Notes under the pieces: model-generated
The model's input: only the letters and a program-made list of their open reading frames with translations
Told to the model about the DNA's origin: nothing
The model's database searches: none
Source: Collimonas sp. UBA1456
GTDB taxonomy: Bacteria; Pseudomonadota; Gammaproteobacteria; Burkholderiales; Burkholderiaceae_D
DNA: 16,682 bases
Assembly: GCA_002325825.1 (NCBI GenBank)
Contig: DCSW01000008.1
Location: 1 to 16,682, forward strand
Direction: 5' to 3'
Position numbers and translations under genes: made by a program
Part shown: in pieces, positions 8,864 to 16,600 of the stretch
Layout of the letters: every line of letters begins with the position of its first letter
Numbering within the stretch: the stretch's first letter is position 1

Positions 8864-9712
8864 GTGGATCAATTCAAGCAAATTCCTACTTTTGTCGAGG
8901 TGGCCGCCAAAGGGCGTTTGTCAGACGCAGCGCGTGCCGAAGTGATCGCGCCGGCAATAATCGGACGACGCCTGGAAACTTTAGAAGAACGCCTCAGCGT
9001 CAAACTCTTGCAACGCACCATCAGCAAAATCGTCCTCGCCAATGAAGGCGAAGCATTCCTGTAAGATTGCCAACGCATCCTGTTCGACCTGGACAATGCC
9101 GAATCGGCGGTTTCCGAGCACAGTGCCTACGCTAGCGGCCAATTGCTGATTTCCGCGCTGGCCGGCTTCGGCCGCCAGCATGTGGGGACACTGATATTCT
9201 TTCTCGTTCCTCACTGAGCACCGCGACGTCATCCCCACCCTCAATCTGAATGATTGCGTTGTCGACCTGATCGGCGAAAGCATCGACGTCGCTATCCGCA
9301 TCGCCTCGCTGTCTGATTCATCGCTGACCGGCGCCAAGCTGGCCGACAATAAGTGCATCGTGGTAGCTTCGATTGGCCCATATCAAACGCCACAACGAGC
9401 CAGCAGAAACAGTAGACGGCCTGCGAAAGTACACCTGCCTGGCGATCAGCAACAAAGCTAGTCAGCGCGGCTGGAGCTTCCATCAAAATGGCAAGGGTCA
9501 AGGTGGACGGCAATATGGTCTGCAATGACGGCCAGGTGCTGCACGACTTGGCGCTGGCCGGCAAGGGGTTGGCATGGCTTTCGATGTGGAAAATCGGCAG
9601 CGACATTTACGCAGTCTTCGCCCAGCGGCGCCACCTGCCGCTGCAAATCTGGGTATTCGTCAATTTTCTGCGGCGCGCGTATATGCAGACGGACTACTGG
9701 AGCCAAAGGTAA
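8864..9712 (+). pseudogene. LysR-type transcriptional regulator, pseudogene
   Basis: From GTG 8864 the frame gives a LysR N-terminal helix-turn-helix: VDQFKQIPTFVEVAAKG, an AARAEVIAPAIIGRRLETLE recognition region, then LLQRT. It is broken by TAA at 9062-9064, runs on as CQRILFDLDNAES and FGRQHVG, and meets three successive shifts into the next frame (near 9200-9215, 9372-9380 and 9485-9500). Each frame still encodes effector-domain sequence: ESIDVAIRIASLSDSSL, then LRKYTCLAISN with QRGWSF, then VLHDLALAGKGLAWLSMW and FAQRRHLPLQIWVFVNF to TAA 9710-9712. An in-frame loss of about 20 residues is inferred after MWKIGSD. The reconstructed length (about 280 residues) is close to the usual 300. Its target is unknown. 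Confidence 0.9.
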
Positions 9713-10028
9713 GTTCGGTCCATTTTCCTATTTTTGGCATGCCTGATGTATAATGAGAGGTGTTACATAAAACTGTGCGTGCAACACTCCCCCTCAAAAA
9801 AAAAGGGGTGGTTCCAAAGCATTGACATGACATAGCGCCAATTGGCGATGCCTTGTAAGATAGTCGGCATCACGAAACAGGAACAATGCCTGCGCCGAGT
9901 TACCTTAGAATCTATGCTGTTGAGCAATATGTTATATTCCTGCAGACAAATTGTCGCGCTTGTTATCCGTCACTTCCTGTCGTTATCCATGTCTGTGAGG
10001 TTATTGACTAACCCTTGTTGGAAACTGT
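9713..10028. other. intergenic region upstream of the TerC-family gene
   Basis: This 316-nt stretch has no credible gene. It holds a TATAAT at 9749-9754 with only a poor -35 (TTCCTA), a C-run and G-run pairing around nine A (9786-9807), a TTGACA at 9822-9827 without a matching -10, and a 12-bp perfect palindrome CGCCAATTGGCG at 9836-9847. TerC-family genes are often preceded by the manganese-sensing yybP-ykoY riboswitch. I looked for its conserved GGGGAGUA loop and did not find it; the nearest text is GGGGTGG at 9804-9810. Confidence 0.5.
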
Positions 10029-10751
10029 ATGGATTTCTCAGATTTTTTTTCAATGCTGGGTATGGCTGACTGGAACGCCGGCATCTTTTTTGCATCACTG
10101 TTGGCGATTGTCGTCATCGATCTGGTGCTGGCCGGCGACAACGCCATCGTGATCGCAATGGCGGCGCGTAACCTGCCCGATCATCTGCGCCGCAAAGCCA
10201 TCCTTTGGGGCACGGCGGGTGCACTCATCATGCGCGTACTGATGACGATCGGCGTAGTCTGGCTGTTCAACATACCCGGCTTGCTGCTGGTCGGCGGCCT
10301 CGCCCTGCTGTGGATTACTTACCACCTACTGACGCAATCCGATCATGGCAAGGTGCATGGTGTCAAAGCCACCACCATGGCCGCTGCGCTGAAAACCATC
10401 ATCATCACCGACACCGTCATGGGCATCGATAATGTACTAGGCGTGGCTGGTGCCGCCAAAGGTAGCATGGCGCTGGCGATCGTCGGCCTGATGATTTCGG
10501 TGCCGATTATGGTCTGGGGCTCGACCCTGGCGCTGAAGCTGATCGAACGCTTCCCGCTGACGATCTTCATCGGCGCGGCGATCCTGGTGTACACTGCGAT
10601 GCGCATGATTGTTACGGAGCATATCTTGCAATCATTCTGGAACAGCTTTCCCGGGCTGAACTACGCAGCTTATGTGCTGGGCTTTATGGTGGTGCTGGGC
10701 GGCGGCTGGCTGGTATCGAAGCGACGCAGTAATATCCAGTTCGCCAAGTAA
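10029..10751 (+). CDS. TerC family integral membrane protein (YjbE-type, probable metal transport)
   Basis: The 240-residue, strongly hydrophobic protein has about seven membrane segments and the two family signatures: DLVLAGDNAIVIAMAARNLP (31-50, acidic D31 and D37) and DTVMGIDNVLGVAG (128-141, acidic D128 and D134). These paired intramembrane Asp/Asn motifs form an inverted repeat typical of TerC proteins. Members such as Alx and YjbE/MeeF-type proteins are implicated in manganese export, including loading of secreted metalloenzymes; the substrate here is inferred, not shown. The ATG follows GGAA at 10020-10023, a modest ribosome site. The gene is intact, although decayed genes lie on both sides. 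A 23-bp inverted repeat begins 15 nt after the stop. Confidence 0.93.
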   Translation: MDFSDFFSMLGMADWNAGIFFASLLAIVVIDLVLAGDNAIVIAMAARNLPDHLRRKAILWGTAGALIMRVLMTIGVVWLFNIPGLLLVGGLALLWITYHLLTQSDHGKVHGVKATTMAAALKTIIITDTVMGIDNVLGVAGAAKGSMALAIVGLMISVPIMVWGSTLALKLIERFPLTIFIGAAILVYTAMRMIVTEHILQSFWNSFPGLNYAAYVLGFMVVLGGGWLVSKRRSNIQFAK

Positions 10752-10765
10752 GCTTGATATATCTA

Positions 10766-10826
10766 GTGGCACGATGTAAGAAGGTCCCGCTTGATTATCA
10801 GGAGGGACCTTCTTACATCGTGCCAC
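10766..10826. repeat. 23-bp perfect inverted repeat with 15-nt spacer downstream of the TerC-family gene
   Basis: The left arm at 10766-10788 (GTGGCACGATG... to ...GGTCCC) pairs without mismatch to the right arm at 10804-10826, separated by 15 nt. It starts 15 nt after the upstream gene's stop and may stop transcription. However, the stem is much longer than a usual intrinsic terminator and no T run follows. Long, exact, blunt-ended arms would also fit a mobile-element relic or a repeated extragenic palindrome. The arms are not repeated elsewhere in this window. Confidence 0.85.
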
Positions 10827-10851
10827 GTGTGAATTTCACGACAACCACATG

Positions 10852-10871
10852 GGTAGATAGATCTGTCTGCC
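10852..10871. repeat. 20-bp palindrome centred on AGATCT with two G-T pairs
   Basis: GGTAGATAGATCTGTCTGCC pairs with itself along its full length if two G-T (G-U in RNA) pairs are allowed. It is 26 nt beyond the 23-bp inverted repeat, in a 241-nt stretch (10752-10992) that has no gene. It may be a weak operator or chance. Confidence 0.45.
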
Positions 10872-10969
10872 CCTACCCCTGATTCAATCTAAGGGCTACA
10901 CCGCCAGTATCCGCTGGTGAAAAACCAGATGATCCTCGATGAAATTCGAGTTAAAATAATAACCAATTT

Positions 10970-10997
10970 CATAAGCTGCATGCCGACGCAGCTTATG
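10970..10997. repeat. 10-bp perfect hairpin at the 3' end of the fghA pseudogene
   Basis: CATAAGCTGC (10970-10979), 8-nt loop, GCAGCTTATG (10988-10997). On the minus strand it covers the stop codon of the fghA remnant (10995-10993). No T run follows in either direction, so it is a poor intrinsic terminator. It may mark the deletion or rearrangement end point. Confidence 0.6.
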
Positions 10998-11427
10998 ACC
11001 TCTCATGCAGCAACTGCTCGTCCAGGAATTCGTCGCCTAGGCCCCGATCGATCAATAGCCAATGCGGAAACGGCTGTTTAGCATTGAGCACCAGTTGCGT
11101 TGCATCCAGATAGAAGCCAACACCATTACCGAAATTATAACTCGCGTCCACGCCGTCGATACCGGTATCGCGCGGGCTTGATATCGGGCATCACCAGTAT
11201 GATGCCGTGCTGCACGGCGTAGAATTCGGCACCGGCCTTGATCATGAAAGTCTCTCCAGTGCAGGTCAGGTTCGCCAAAAAAACAATACTGGAACCGGGC
11301 CAACCTTCGCCTGCGGCTGCTGAAACACGGAAAAGCGCATCGGTAAACCAATCTCGGCCGAGGCATGCCGATAAAACTCCTAGGTACCGCCGAAGCAGTC
11401 ATGTTTACTGATGACTAATGATTTCAA
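10993..11427 (-). pseudogene. fghA: S-formylglutathione hydrolase, pseudogene
   Basis: The intact enzyme hydrolyses S-formylglutathione to formate and glutathione, the last step of glutathione-dependent formaldehyde oxidation. On the minus strand a TTG at 11427 starts MKSLVISKHDCFGGT, then TAG at 11382-11380, then EFYRHASAEIGLPMRFSVF, LANLTCTGETFMIKAGAEFY, QHGIILVMPD, and after a frameshift DGVDASYNFGNGVGFYLDATQ. The sequence then jumps to LLIDRGLGDEFLDEQLLHE, which belongs near the family's C-terminus. About 110 central residues, including the region with the catalytic Ser, are therefore deleted (junction near 11085-11095), and the last part is missing too. It lies directly downstream of the dehydrogenase pseudogene, the normal operon order. 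Confidence 0.85.
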
Positions 11428-12388
11428 TCAGAAGATCACCACCGAACGAATCGACTCGTCACTTTTCATCAGATCAAAGCCTTCGTTGATGCAATCCAGC
11501 GGCGGGCGTGCGTAATCAAATCGTCGATGTTCAATTTACCCTCCATATATCAGTCAACAATTTTCAGCACATGGATACAGCCACGGACGCCGCCAAACGC
11601 CGAACCGCTCCAGACCCGGCCAGTCACCAATTAAAATGGCCGCGTACTAATCTCTTTGCCAGCAGCAGCAACCTCGATCACGATCGATTAGCCCAAAACC
11701 CTTATAGCAACACTCCAGCGCCTGACGCATAGCGGTCGTGTTGCCGATGCATTCTAAGATGTAGTCGACGCCATCGTTGGTCAGATTGATGATGGCGTCG
11801 ACTACATCTTCCACTTCGTTGGCATTAATGAAATGCGTAATGCCGAACTTGCGCGCCATCGCTTCGTACGCCGGATTGATATCGACGTCGATGATCTTGT
11901 CAGCGCCGGCCATGCACGCCGTTTGGATCACATTCAAGCCGATGCAGCCAAGATCAAATACCACAACATTAGCGCCTGCTTCAACCTTGGCAGTGAACAG
12001 CACCGCGCCAACGCTGGTAGTGACACCCCCCAACATCAGATCACGGCCTTGAATCAAACGGATCTACTGGCACAAGTTGGTCTTCCGCGACAGACAGAAT
12101 TTGCACCCGCGGCATTCCGGCGTGTACAACGGAATCACGTGATCGTCCTTCTTCAGGATCTTCATGCCCGCGCCGACATCCACCACGACGCAGGCGCCTT
12201 CATGGCCCAAGATCACCGGAAAAATCCCTTTCGGATCGGCGCCTGACAAGGTTGTAGTAATCAGTATGGTAAATTCCGGTGGCCTTGATTTCCACCAGAA
12301 CTTCACCGGCGCGCGGGCCGCCCAGATCGACTTCTTCAATCATCAATGGCTGACCAGCTTTCCATGCGATAGCTGCCTTGGTTTGCAT
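11428..12388 (-). pseudogene. frmA: S-(hydroxymethyl)glutathione dehydrogenase (class III alcohol dehydrogenase), pseudogene
   Basis: The intact enzyme oxidises S-(hydroxymethyl)glutathione with NAD+. From ATG 12388 the frame opens with QTKAAIAWKAGQPLMIEEVD and continues to ATGIYHTDYY, where the catalytic-zinc Cys of the usual GICHTDYY is Tyr. Lesions follow: a frameshift near 12250, TAG at 12066-12064 after the structural-zinc cluster CRGCKFCLSRKTNLC, a loss of about 60 residues joining GRDLM to GGVTTSVGAV, more frame disruption around 11650-11700, and TGA within VD*YMEGKLNIDD near 11540. The remaining parts (cofactor domain VVVFDLGCIGLNVIQ, C-terminus INEGFDLMKSDESIRSVV) are clear. Stop at 11430-11428. 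The reconstructed gene is shorter than the usual 370 residues. Confidence 0.92.
11756..11810. repeat. 20-bp perfect inverted repeat with 15-nt spacer inside the frmA pseudogene
   Basis: The arm AAGATGTAGTCGACGCCATC at 11756-11775 is exactly reverse-complemented at 11791-11810. It lies in the coding frame for EDVVDAI...DGVDYIL. The normal family text at the second site is DYSFEC; here it is DYILEC, so the changed residues are those that complete the palindrome. Confidence 0.85.
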
Positions 12389-12432
12389 GTTGGTGCTTCT
12401 TGCTCGGGATAATTTGAAAAATAATGAATGAA

Positions 12433-13803
12433 TTATTCGACATCGCGAATCTTGGTCAGCGCATCGTCGATACGCTCCACCGGAATGATCTTCAAGCCTT
12501 CAATATCCTGCTTTGGCGCGTTCGACCTCGGGATCATCGCAATCGAGAAACCCAATTTAGCCGCTTCACGTAGACGCTCCTGACCACGCGGAGCGGGACG
12601 AATCTCCCCGGCCAGACCGACCTCGCCGAACACCACCAACCCACGCGGCAGCGGCCGGTTGCGCATCGATGAATTGATCGCCAGCAGCACTGCCAGGTCG
12701 GTGGCAGGCTCGGCTATCTTGACGCCGCCGACCGCATTGATGAACACGTCCTGATCGAACGCGGCAATTCCGGCATGCCGGTGCAACACCGCCAGCAACA
12801 TCGCCAGTCGGTTCTGCTCCAGGCCGACCGACAACCGGCGCGCATTCGGCACATGCGAAGCATCAACCAGCGCCTGGATCTCAACCAGCAGCGGCCGCGT
12901 GCCCTCTTGCGTCACCATCACGCAGGAACCCGGCACCTGATTGTCGTGCTGCGACAAAAACAGAGCCGAGGGATTCGAAACGCCCTTCAAGCCTTTTTCG
13001 GTCATCGCGAACACACCCAGCTCATTGACCGCGCCGAAACGATTCTTGAAGGCCCGCACCAGGCGAAAGCTGGAATGCGTATCACCTTCGAAATATAGCA
13101 CCGTGTCAACGATGTGTTCCAACACGCGTGGCCCGGCCAGCGCGCCTTCTTTGGTCACGTGACCAACCATGATGACGGTGATGCCGGATTGCTTAGCGAC
13201 GCGCATCAGTTGCGCTGCACACTCCCGCACCTGGGCCACCGAACCCGGCACCGAACTGAGCGCATCCGAATACACGGTCTGGATCGAATCGATGACAGCC
13301 ACTTCCGGCCTGTGCTCGACCAGAGTATTGAAAATTTTCTCCAGCTGGATTTCCGCCTGCAACTTGAGGTCTTGCGCATCCACCGCCAGCCGCTTGGCGC
13401 GCAACGCGATCTGCGCTCCAGATTCTTCGCCGCTGACATATAGCACTTTTTTTATTTTTGACAAATTGGCCAGTGCCTGTAGCAGCAATGTCGATTTGCC
13501 GATTCCCGGATCGCCGCCGATCAGCACTACGCCCCCGGCCACCAGGCCACCACCAAGCACGCGGTCGAATTCTTCGATACCGGTACCGAAGCGCGGTACG
13601 TCAATCGCCTCGATGTCTGCCAACGTCATCACCGGCGCCGTTTGGGCGATACCCTGGCGCTGGTTGAAAACACGGCTGCCAATCCCTTCAATAATGGTTT
13701 CTACCAGCGTGTTCCATTGTCCGCATGACGGGCATTGGCCGGTCCATTTGTTGGCGATACCACCGCATTTGGTACAGTTGTAATTGGTTTTAGCTTTGGC
13801 CAT
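12433..13803 (-). CDS. radA: DNA repair protein RadA (Sms)
   Basis: RadA is a RecA-related, Lon-like ATPase that drives branch migration of recombination intermediates and helps resolve stalled forks. The 456-residue product is full length. Domains in order: a zinc finger with C10, C13, C24 and C27 (CTKCGG and CPSCGQW), a RecA-type core with Walker A GGDPGIGKST (96-105), Walker B VAVIDSIQ (around D172), the RadA-specific KNRFG motif (253-257), and a C-terminal Lon-protease-like domain ending with the EVGLAGEIRP region. ATG 13803 is the only sensible start since it gives the zinc finger directly. A 44-nt gap separates its stop from the frmA pseudogene, and 134 nt separate it from alr upstream. 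Confidence 0.97.
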   Translation of the reverse strand: MAKAKTNYNCTKCGGIANKWTGQCPSCGQWNTLVETIIEGIGSRVFNQRQGIAQTAPVMTLADIEAIDVPRFGTGIEEFDRVLGGGLVAGGVVLIGGDPGIGKSTLLLQALANLSKIKKVLYVSGEESGAQIALRAKRLAVDAQDLKLQAEIQLEKIFNTLVEHRPEVAVIDSIQTVYSDALSSVPGSVAQVRECAAQLMRVAKQSGITVIMVGHVTKEGALAGPRVLEHIVDTVLYFEGDTHSSFRLVRAFKNRFGAVNELGVFAMTEKGLKGVSNPSALFLSQHDNQVPGSCVMVTQEGTRPLLVEIQALVDASHVPNARRLSVGLEQNRLAMLLAVLHRHAGIAAFDQDVFINAVGGVKIAEPATDLAVLLAINSSMRNRPLPRGLVVFGEVGLAGEIRPAPRGQERLREAAKLGFSIAMIPRSNAPKQDIEGLKIIPVERIDDALTKIRDVE

Positions 13804-13937
13804 TTATTTAATTTACGGGGAAAAATTTGACAGCCACCGAAATGCGGCGCTTTAGTCTGCCTCCAACTAATGAAATTAACGCTGTTAAATTACAAAAACA
13901 GATATTGAGCAAAAACTGTCGAATGCACAATACAGCG

Positions 13938-15014
13938 TCACAATTCGACTACCGTAACCCGTGCAGCCAACGCACACATCAATTCATAGCAGGTGGTACC
14001 GGCCGCGTGCGCCACTTCGTCAATTGGCAAGCCGCCACCCCACAAGGTCACCGTGCTGCCGATGCCGGCGCCAGGCACCTTGGTCAGATCGACCGAGAAC
14101 ATGTCCATCGATACCCGTCCGACCGTGCCGGTACGAACGCCGTCAACCAGCACCGGCGTGTCGTTCGGTGCGTGGCGCGGATAGCCGTCGGCATAACCGC
14201 AAGCGACCACGCCGATCAACATCGGCCCGGCGGCCATAAAATAGCTGCCGTAGCCAATTGCGTCACCGGCCTCAATATGTTGGATGCCGATGATCTTGCT
14301 GCGCAGCGTCATGGCCGGCTGCAAACCGAATTGTTCGGCACTGGTGGCGCCGGGGCTAGCGCCATACAACATGATGCCGGGCCGCACCCAATCGGATTTC
14401 AGTTCAGGATGCATCAGGTCGGCGGCAGAATTAGCAATGCTGCGTTCATTGAACAAGCCGACAATGCCCCGCTCAAATTGCTGCATCTGTTGTTGCAACG
14501 ACAAACCCGGATTGAGAGGATCGTCGGCATTGGCAAGATGGGTCATCAACGTAATCTTGCGCACTGCCGGAATCGCTCGCAAACGCTGGTAAGCGGCACG
14601 ATAAGCATCGGGCTTGAAGCCAAGCCGGTTCATGCCACTGTTCATTTTTAGGTTGATATCCAATGGCCCGTTCAGAGCTGCGCGTTCGAGTAATACGATC
14701 TGCTCGATGCAATGCACGGTAAAGTCAAGTCTGGCTTGTACCACGGCCTCAAGGTCTGCCGCATCGAATATCCCCTCTAGCAGCAGAATCGGCTTTTGCC
14801 AGCCGAGTTGGCGCAAACGCACGGCGTTTTCGGGCTCGATCAATGCAAGACCGTCAGCCTCGGCAAAACCACGCATGCCGCGCTCCAATCCATGGCCATA
14901 CGCATTGGCCTTGAGTACCGCCCAGACTTTGGCATCAGGGGCATGCGATTTGGCTATACGCAAGTTATGCTGTAAAGCAGAGATATCAATCGTAGCGACA
15001 AGGGGTCTAGGCAT
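13938..15014 (-). CDS. alr: alanine racemase
   Basis: This PLP enzyme interconverts L- and D-alanine, supplying D-alanine for peptidoglycan. The 358-residue product has the PLP-binding Lys K35 in AVLKANAYGHG, the N-terminal TIM-barrel blocks (NLKMNSGMNRLG at about 121-132, MTHLANADD), SDWVRPGIMLYGASP, and the second catalytic base Y255 in GYGSYF, plus GRVSMDM near 299-305. The start is set at ATG 15014 (MPRPLVATIDISALQHN), which matches the family N-terminus. An in-frame extension of 42 codons to 15140 has no homology and reaches into the lplT upstream region. The ribosome site is weak. radA lies downstream on the same strand, and lplT is divergent. Confidence 0.97.
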   Translation of the reverse strand: MPRPLVATIDISALQHNLRIAKSHAPDAKVWAVLKANAYGHGLERGMRGFAEADGLALIEPENAVRLRQLGWQKPILLLEGIFDAADLEAVVQARLDFTVHCIEQIVLLERAALNGPLDINLKMNSGMNRLGFKPDAYRAAYQRLRAIPAVRKITLMTHLANADDPLNPGLSLQQQMQQFERGIVGLFNERSIANSAADLMHPELKSDWVRPGIMLYGASPGATSAEQFGLQPAMTLRSKIIGIQHIEAGDAIGYGSYFMAAGPMLIGVVACGYADGYPRHAPNDTPVLVDGVRTGTVGRVSMDMFSVDLTKVPGAGIGSTVTLWGGGLPIDEVAHAAGTTCYELMCALAARVTVVEL

Positions 15015-15204
15015 GGCGATGAGGAACTCTCGAATAACGATGTTTGATAAAACAGCTATTTTACAGGATGCATCTTTGATTATGGATTGGCATCTGATTA
15101 TCGATTTTAACGTTTTCGCTTTTGACAATCTCATAAACACGGACCGGTCATATTTTCATGGTATAAAGCATGCGGGGGACACATTGTCACATTCTGGGAT
15201 GCGG

Positions 15205-16467
15205 ATGAATCGCAGTTTTTACACCATCATGGCAGCGCAGTTTTTTTCTTCGCTGGCCGATAACGCACTGCTTATAGCTGCAATTGCCCTACTGGCTGAA
15301 ATGTCTTCGCCAGACTGGATGACGCCGCTGCTGAAATTATTTTTTGTTTTGTGTTACGTGCTGTTGGCCGCTTTTGTCGGTGCTTTCGCCGATTCTTTAC
15401 CAAAGGGCAAGGTGATGTTCATCACCAACATGATCAAGATATTTGGCTGCATGATGATGTTCTTCGAGGTCCATCCGCTGATCGCCTACGCGACCGTCGG
15501 TTTTGGTGCAGCCGCCTATTCACCTGCCAAATACGGCATTCTGACCGAACTGTTGCCAACAGAAAAGTTGGTAGCAGCCAATGGCTGGATCGAAGGCCTG
15601 ACGGTTTCCTCAATCATTCTCGGTACAGTTCTGGGTGGCGCCCTAGTCAATCCGCATGTCGTCTCGGTCATACTGAAATTTCATATCCCCGTCCTGAATT
15701 GGAATCTCAACACGCCGACCCACGCCGCGCTGACAGTGATCGCCGTCCTATACATCATCGCCACTATTTTCAACCTCAAGATTCCTGATACTGGCGTCCG
15801 CTACGCTCACCAGCAACACCGTCCCAGCAAACTGATCGCGGGTTTTGCCAATTGCTGTGCGATTATGTGGAAAGACAAGCTTGGCCAGATCTCTCTGGCG
15901 GTCACCACCTTGTTCTGGGGCGCCGGCGCCACATTGCAATTCATCGTATTGGAATGGGCGGAAAAATCGCTCGGCATGCCGCTCGACAAGGCCGCCATCC
16001 TGCAGGGCGTGGTAGCCTTCGGCGTTGCCATCGGCGCGGTTGCCGCAGCACGCATGGTACCACTGAAAAAATCATTGACAGTTATGCCGATAGGCATCGT
16101 GATGGGCGTGGTGGTAATGGGAATGACAGCCGTGCACTCGGCATGGGTCGCCTATCCGCTGCTAGTCGTCATCGGCGCCCTGTCAGGCTACTTCGTGGTG
16201 CCGATGAATGCCCTGCTGCAGCACCGTGGCCACGTGCTGATGAGCGCCGGCCACTCGATCGCTGTGCAGAACTTCAACGAAAACCTATCGGTGCTGACCA
16301 TGCTGATGCTATATACATTCATGATCAAGATTGATCTTGACATCAACATCGTCATTTCCATGTTCGGCCTCTTCGTCGCTGGTATCATGTTCTTCATCAT
16401 GCGCAAGCACGCCGCCAACCAGCTTGAGCACGATTCGCTAGCATTGATTGGTGAGATCAAACATTAG
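15205..16467 (+). CDS. lplT: lysophospholipid transporter LplT (MFS)
   Basis: LplT flips lysophospholipids across the inner membrane for re-acylation, normally by the acyltransferase Aas, which is not in this window. The 420-residue product has about 12 membrane segments. It opens NRSFYTIMAAQFFSSLADNALL, the family's signature start, followed by FVGAFADSLPKGKVM (MFS A-like loop), a long central loop with NLNTPTH, and PMNALLQHRGH with AVQNFNEN in the second half. ATG 15205 is chosen because the homologous sequence begins there; ATG 15199 two codons earlier is possible. The much longer in-frame opening upstream is antisense to alr. It is divergent from alr across 190 nt and ends at a hairpin terminator. 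Confidence 0.95.
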   Translation: MNRSFYTIMAAQFFSSLADNALLIAAIALLAEMSSPDWMTPLLKLFFVLCYVLLAAFVGAFADSLPKGKVMFITNMIKIFGCMMMFFEVHPLIAYATVGFGAAAYSPAKYGILTELLPTEKLVAANGWIEGLTVSSIILGTVLGGALVNPHVVSVILKFHIPVLNWNLNTPTHAALTVIAVLYIIATIFNLKIPDTGVRYAHQQHRPSKLIAGFANCCAIMWKDKLGQISLAVTTLFWGAGATLQFIVLEWAEKSLGMPLDKAAILQGVVAFGVAIGAVAAARMVPLKKSLTVMPIGIVMGVVVMGMTAVHSAWVAYPLLVVIGALSGYFVVPMNALLQHRGHVLMSAGHSIAVQNFNENLSVLTMLMLYTFMIKIDLDINIVISMFGLFVAGIMFFIMRKHAANQLEHDSLALIGEIKH

Positions 16468-16483
16468 CAATCCACGATATATT

Positions 16484-16521
16484 AGACACAAAAAGCGAGA
16501 TATCTCTTGCTTTTTGTGTCT
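16484..16521 (+). terminator. intrinsic terminator after lplT
   Basis: AGACACAAAAAGC (16484-16496) pairs perfectly with GCTTTTTGTGTCT (16509-16521) around a 12-nt loop that contains GAGATATCTC. The stem begins 17 nt after the lplT stop. The T-rich part is within the stem rather than after it, so efficiency is uncertain. It also separates lplT from the IS. Confidence 0.7.
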
Positions 16522-16600
16522 TCGGATAAGACGGGTAACAGACATCAGATTTTTGAGTTCCAATCCATGGTAATCCCCCCCCCAACATAAAAAATTATCT

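Noticed and set aside
9713..10028. yybP-ykoY manganese riboswitch ahead of the TerC-family gene
   Set aside because: Expected from known TerC/Alx leaders, but the conserved GGGGAGUA loop and its partner loop are not visible; only GGGGTGG occurs.
9842..10069. A 75-codon small gene before the TerC-family gene
   Set aside because: It has no ribosome site or recognisable features and overlaps the true gene start by 41 nt in another frame.
11052..11402. A 116-residue Arg-rich protein on the minus strand
   Set aside because: It is an out-of-frame reading of the fghA pseudogene; the other frames give clear S-formylglutathione hydrolase sequence.
13882..13935. LexA (SOS) boxes upstream of radA
   Set aside because: The CTGT and ACAG halves are 12 nt apart in both units, whereas proteobacterial LexA boxes of the E. 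coli type need 8, so the half-sites would not be read by one LexA dimer.
13827..14651. A 274-residue His/Arg-rich open frame on the plus strand
   Set aside because: It lies antisense to the intact alr gene and has the composition typical of an antisense frame in GC-rich DNA.
15015..15140. A longer N-terminus for alanine racemase
   Set aside because: The in-frame extension shows no family similarity, while the ATG at 15014 gives exactly the usual start MPRPLVATID.
14614..15204. A 197-residue N-terminal extension of LplT
   Set aside because: It is antisense to alr with no recognisable protein features; the transporter signature begins at 15205.
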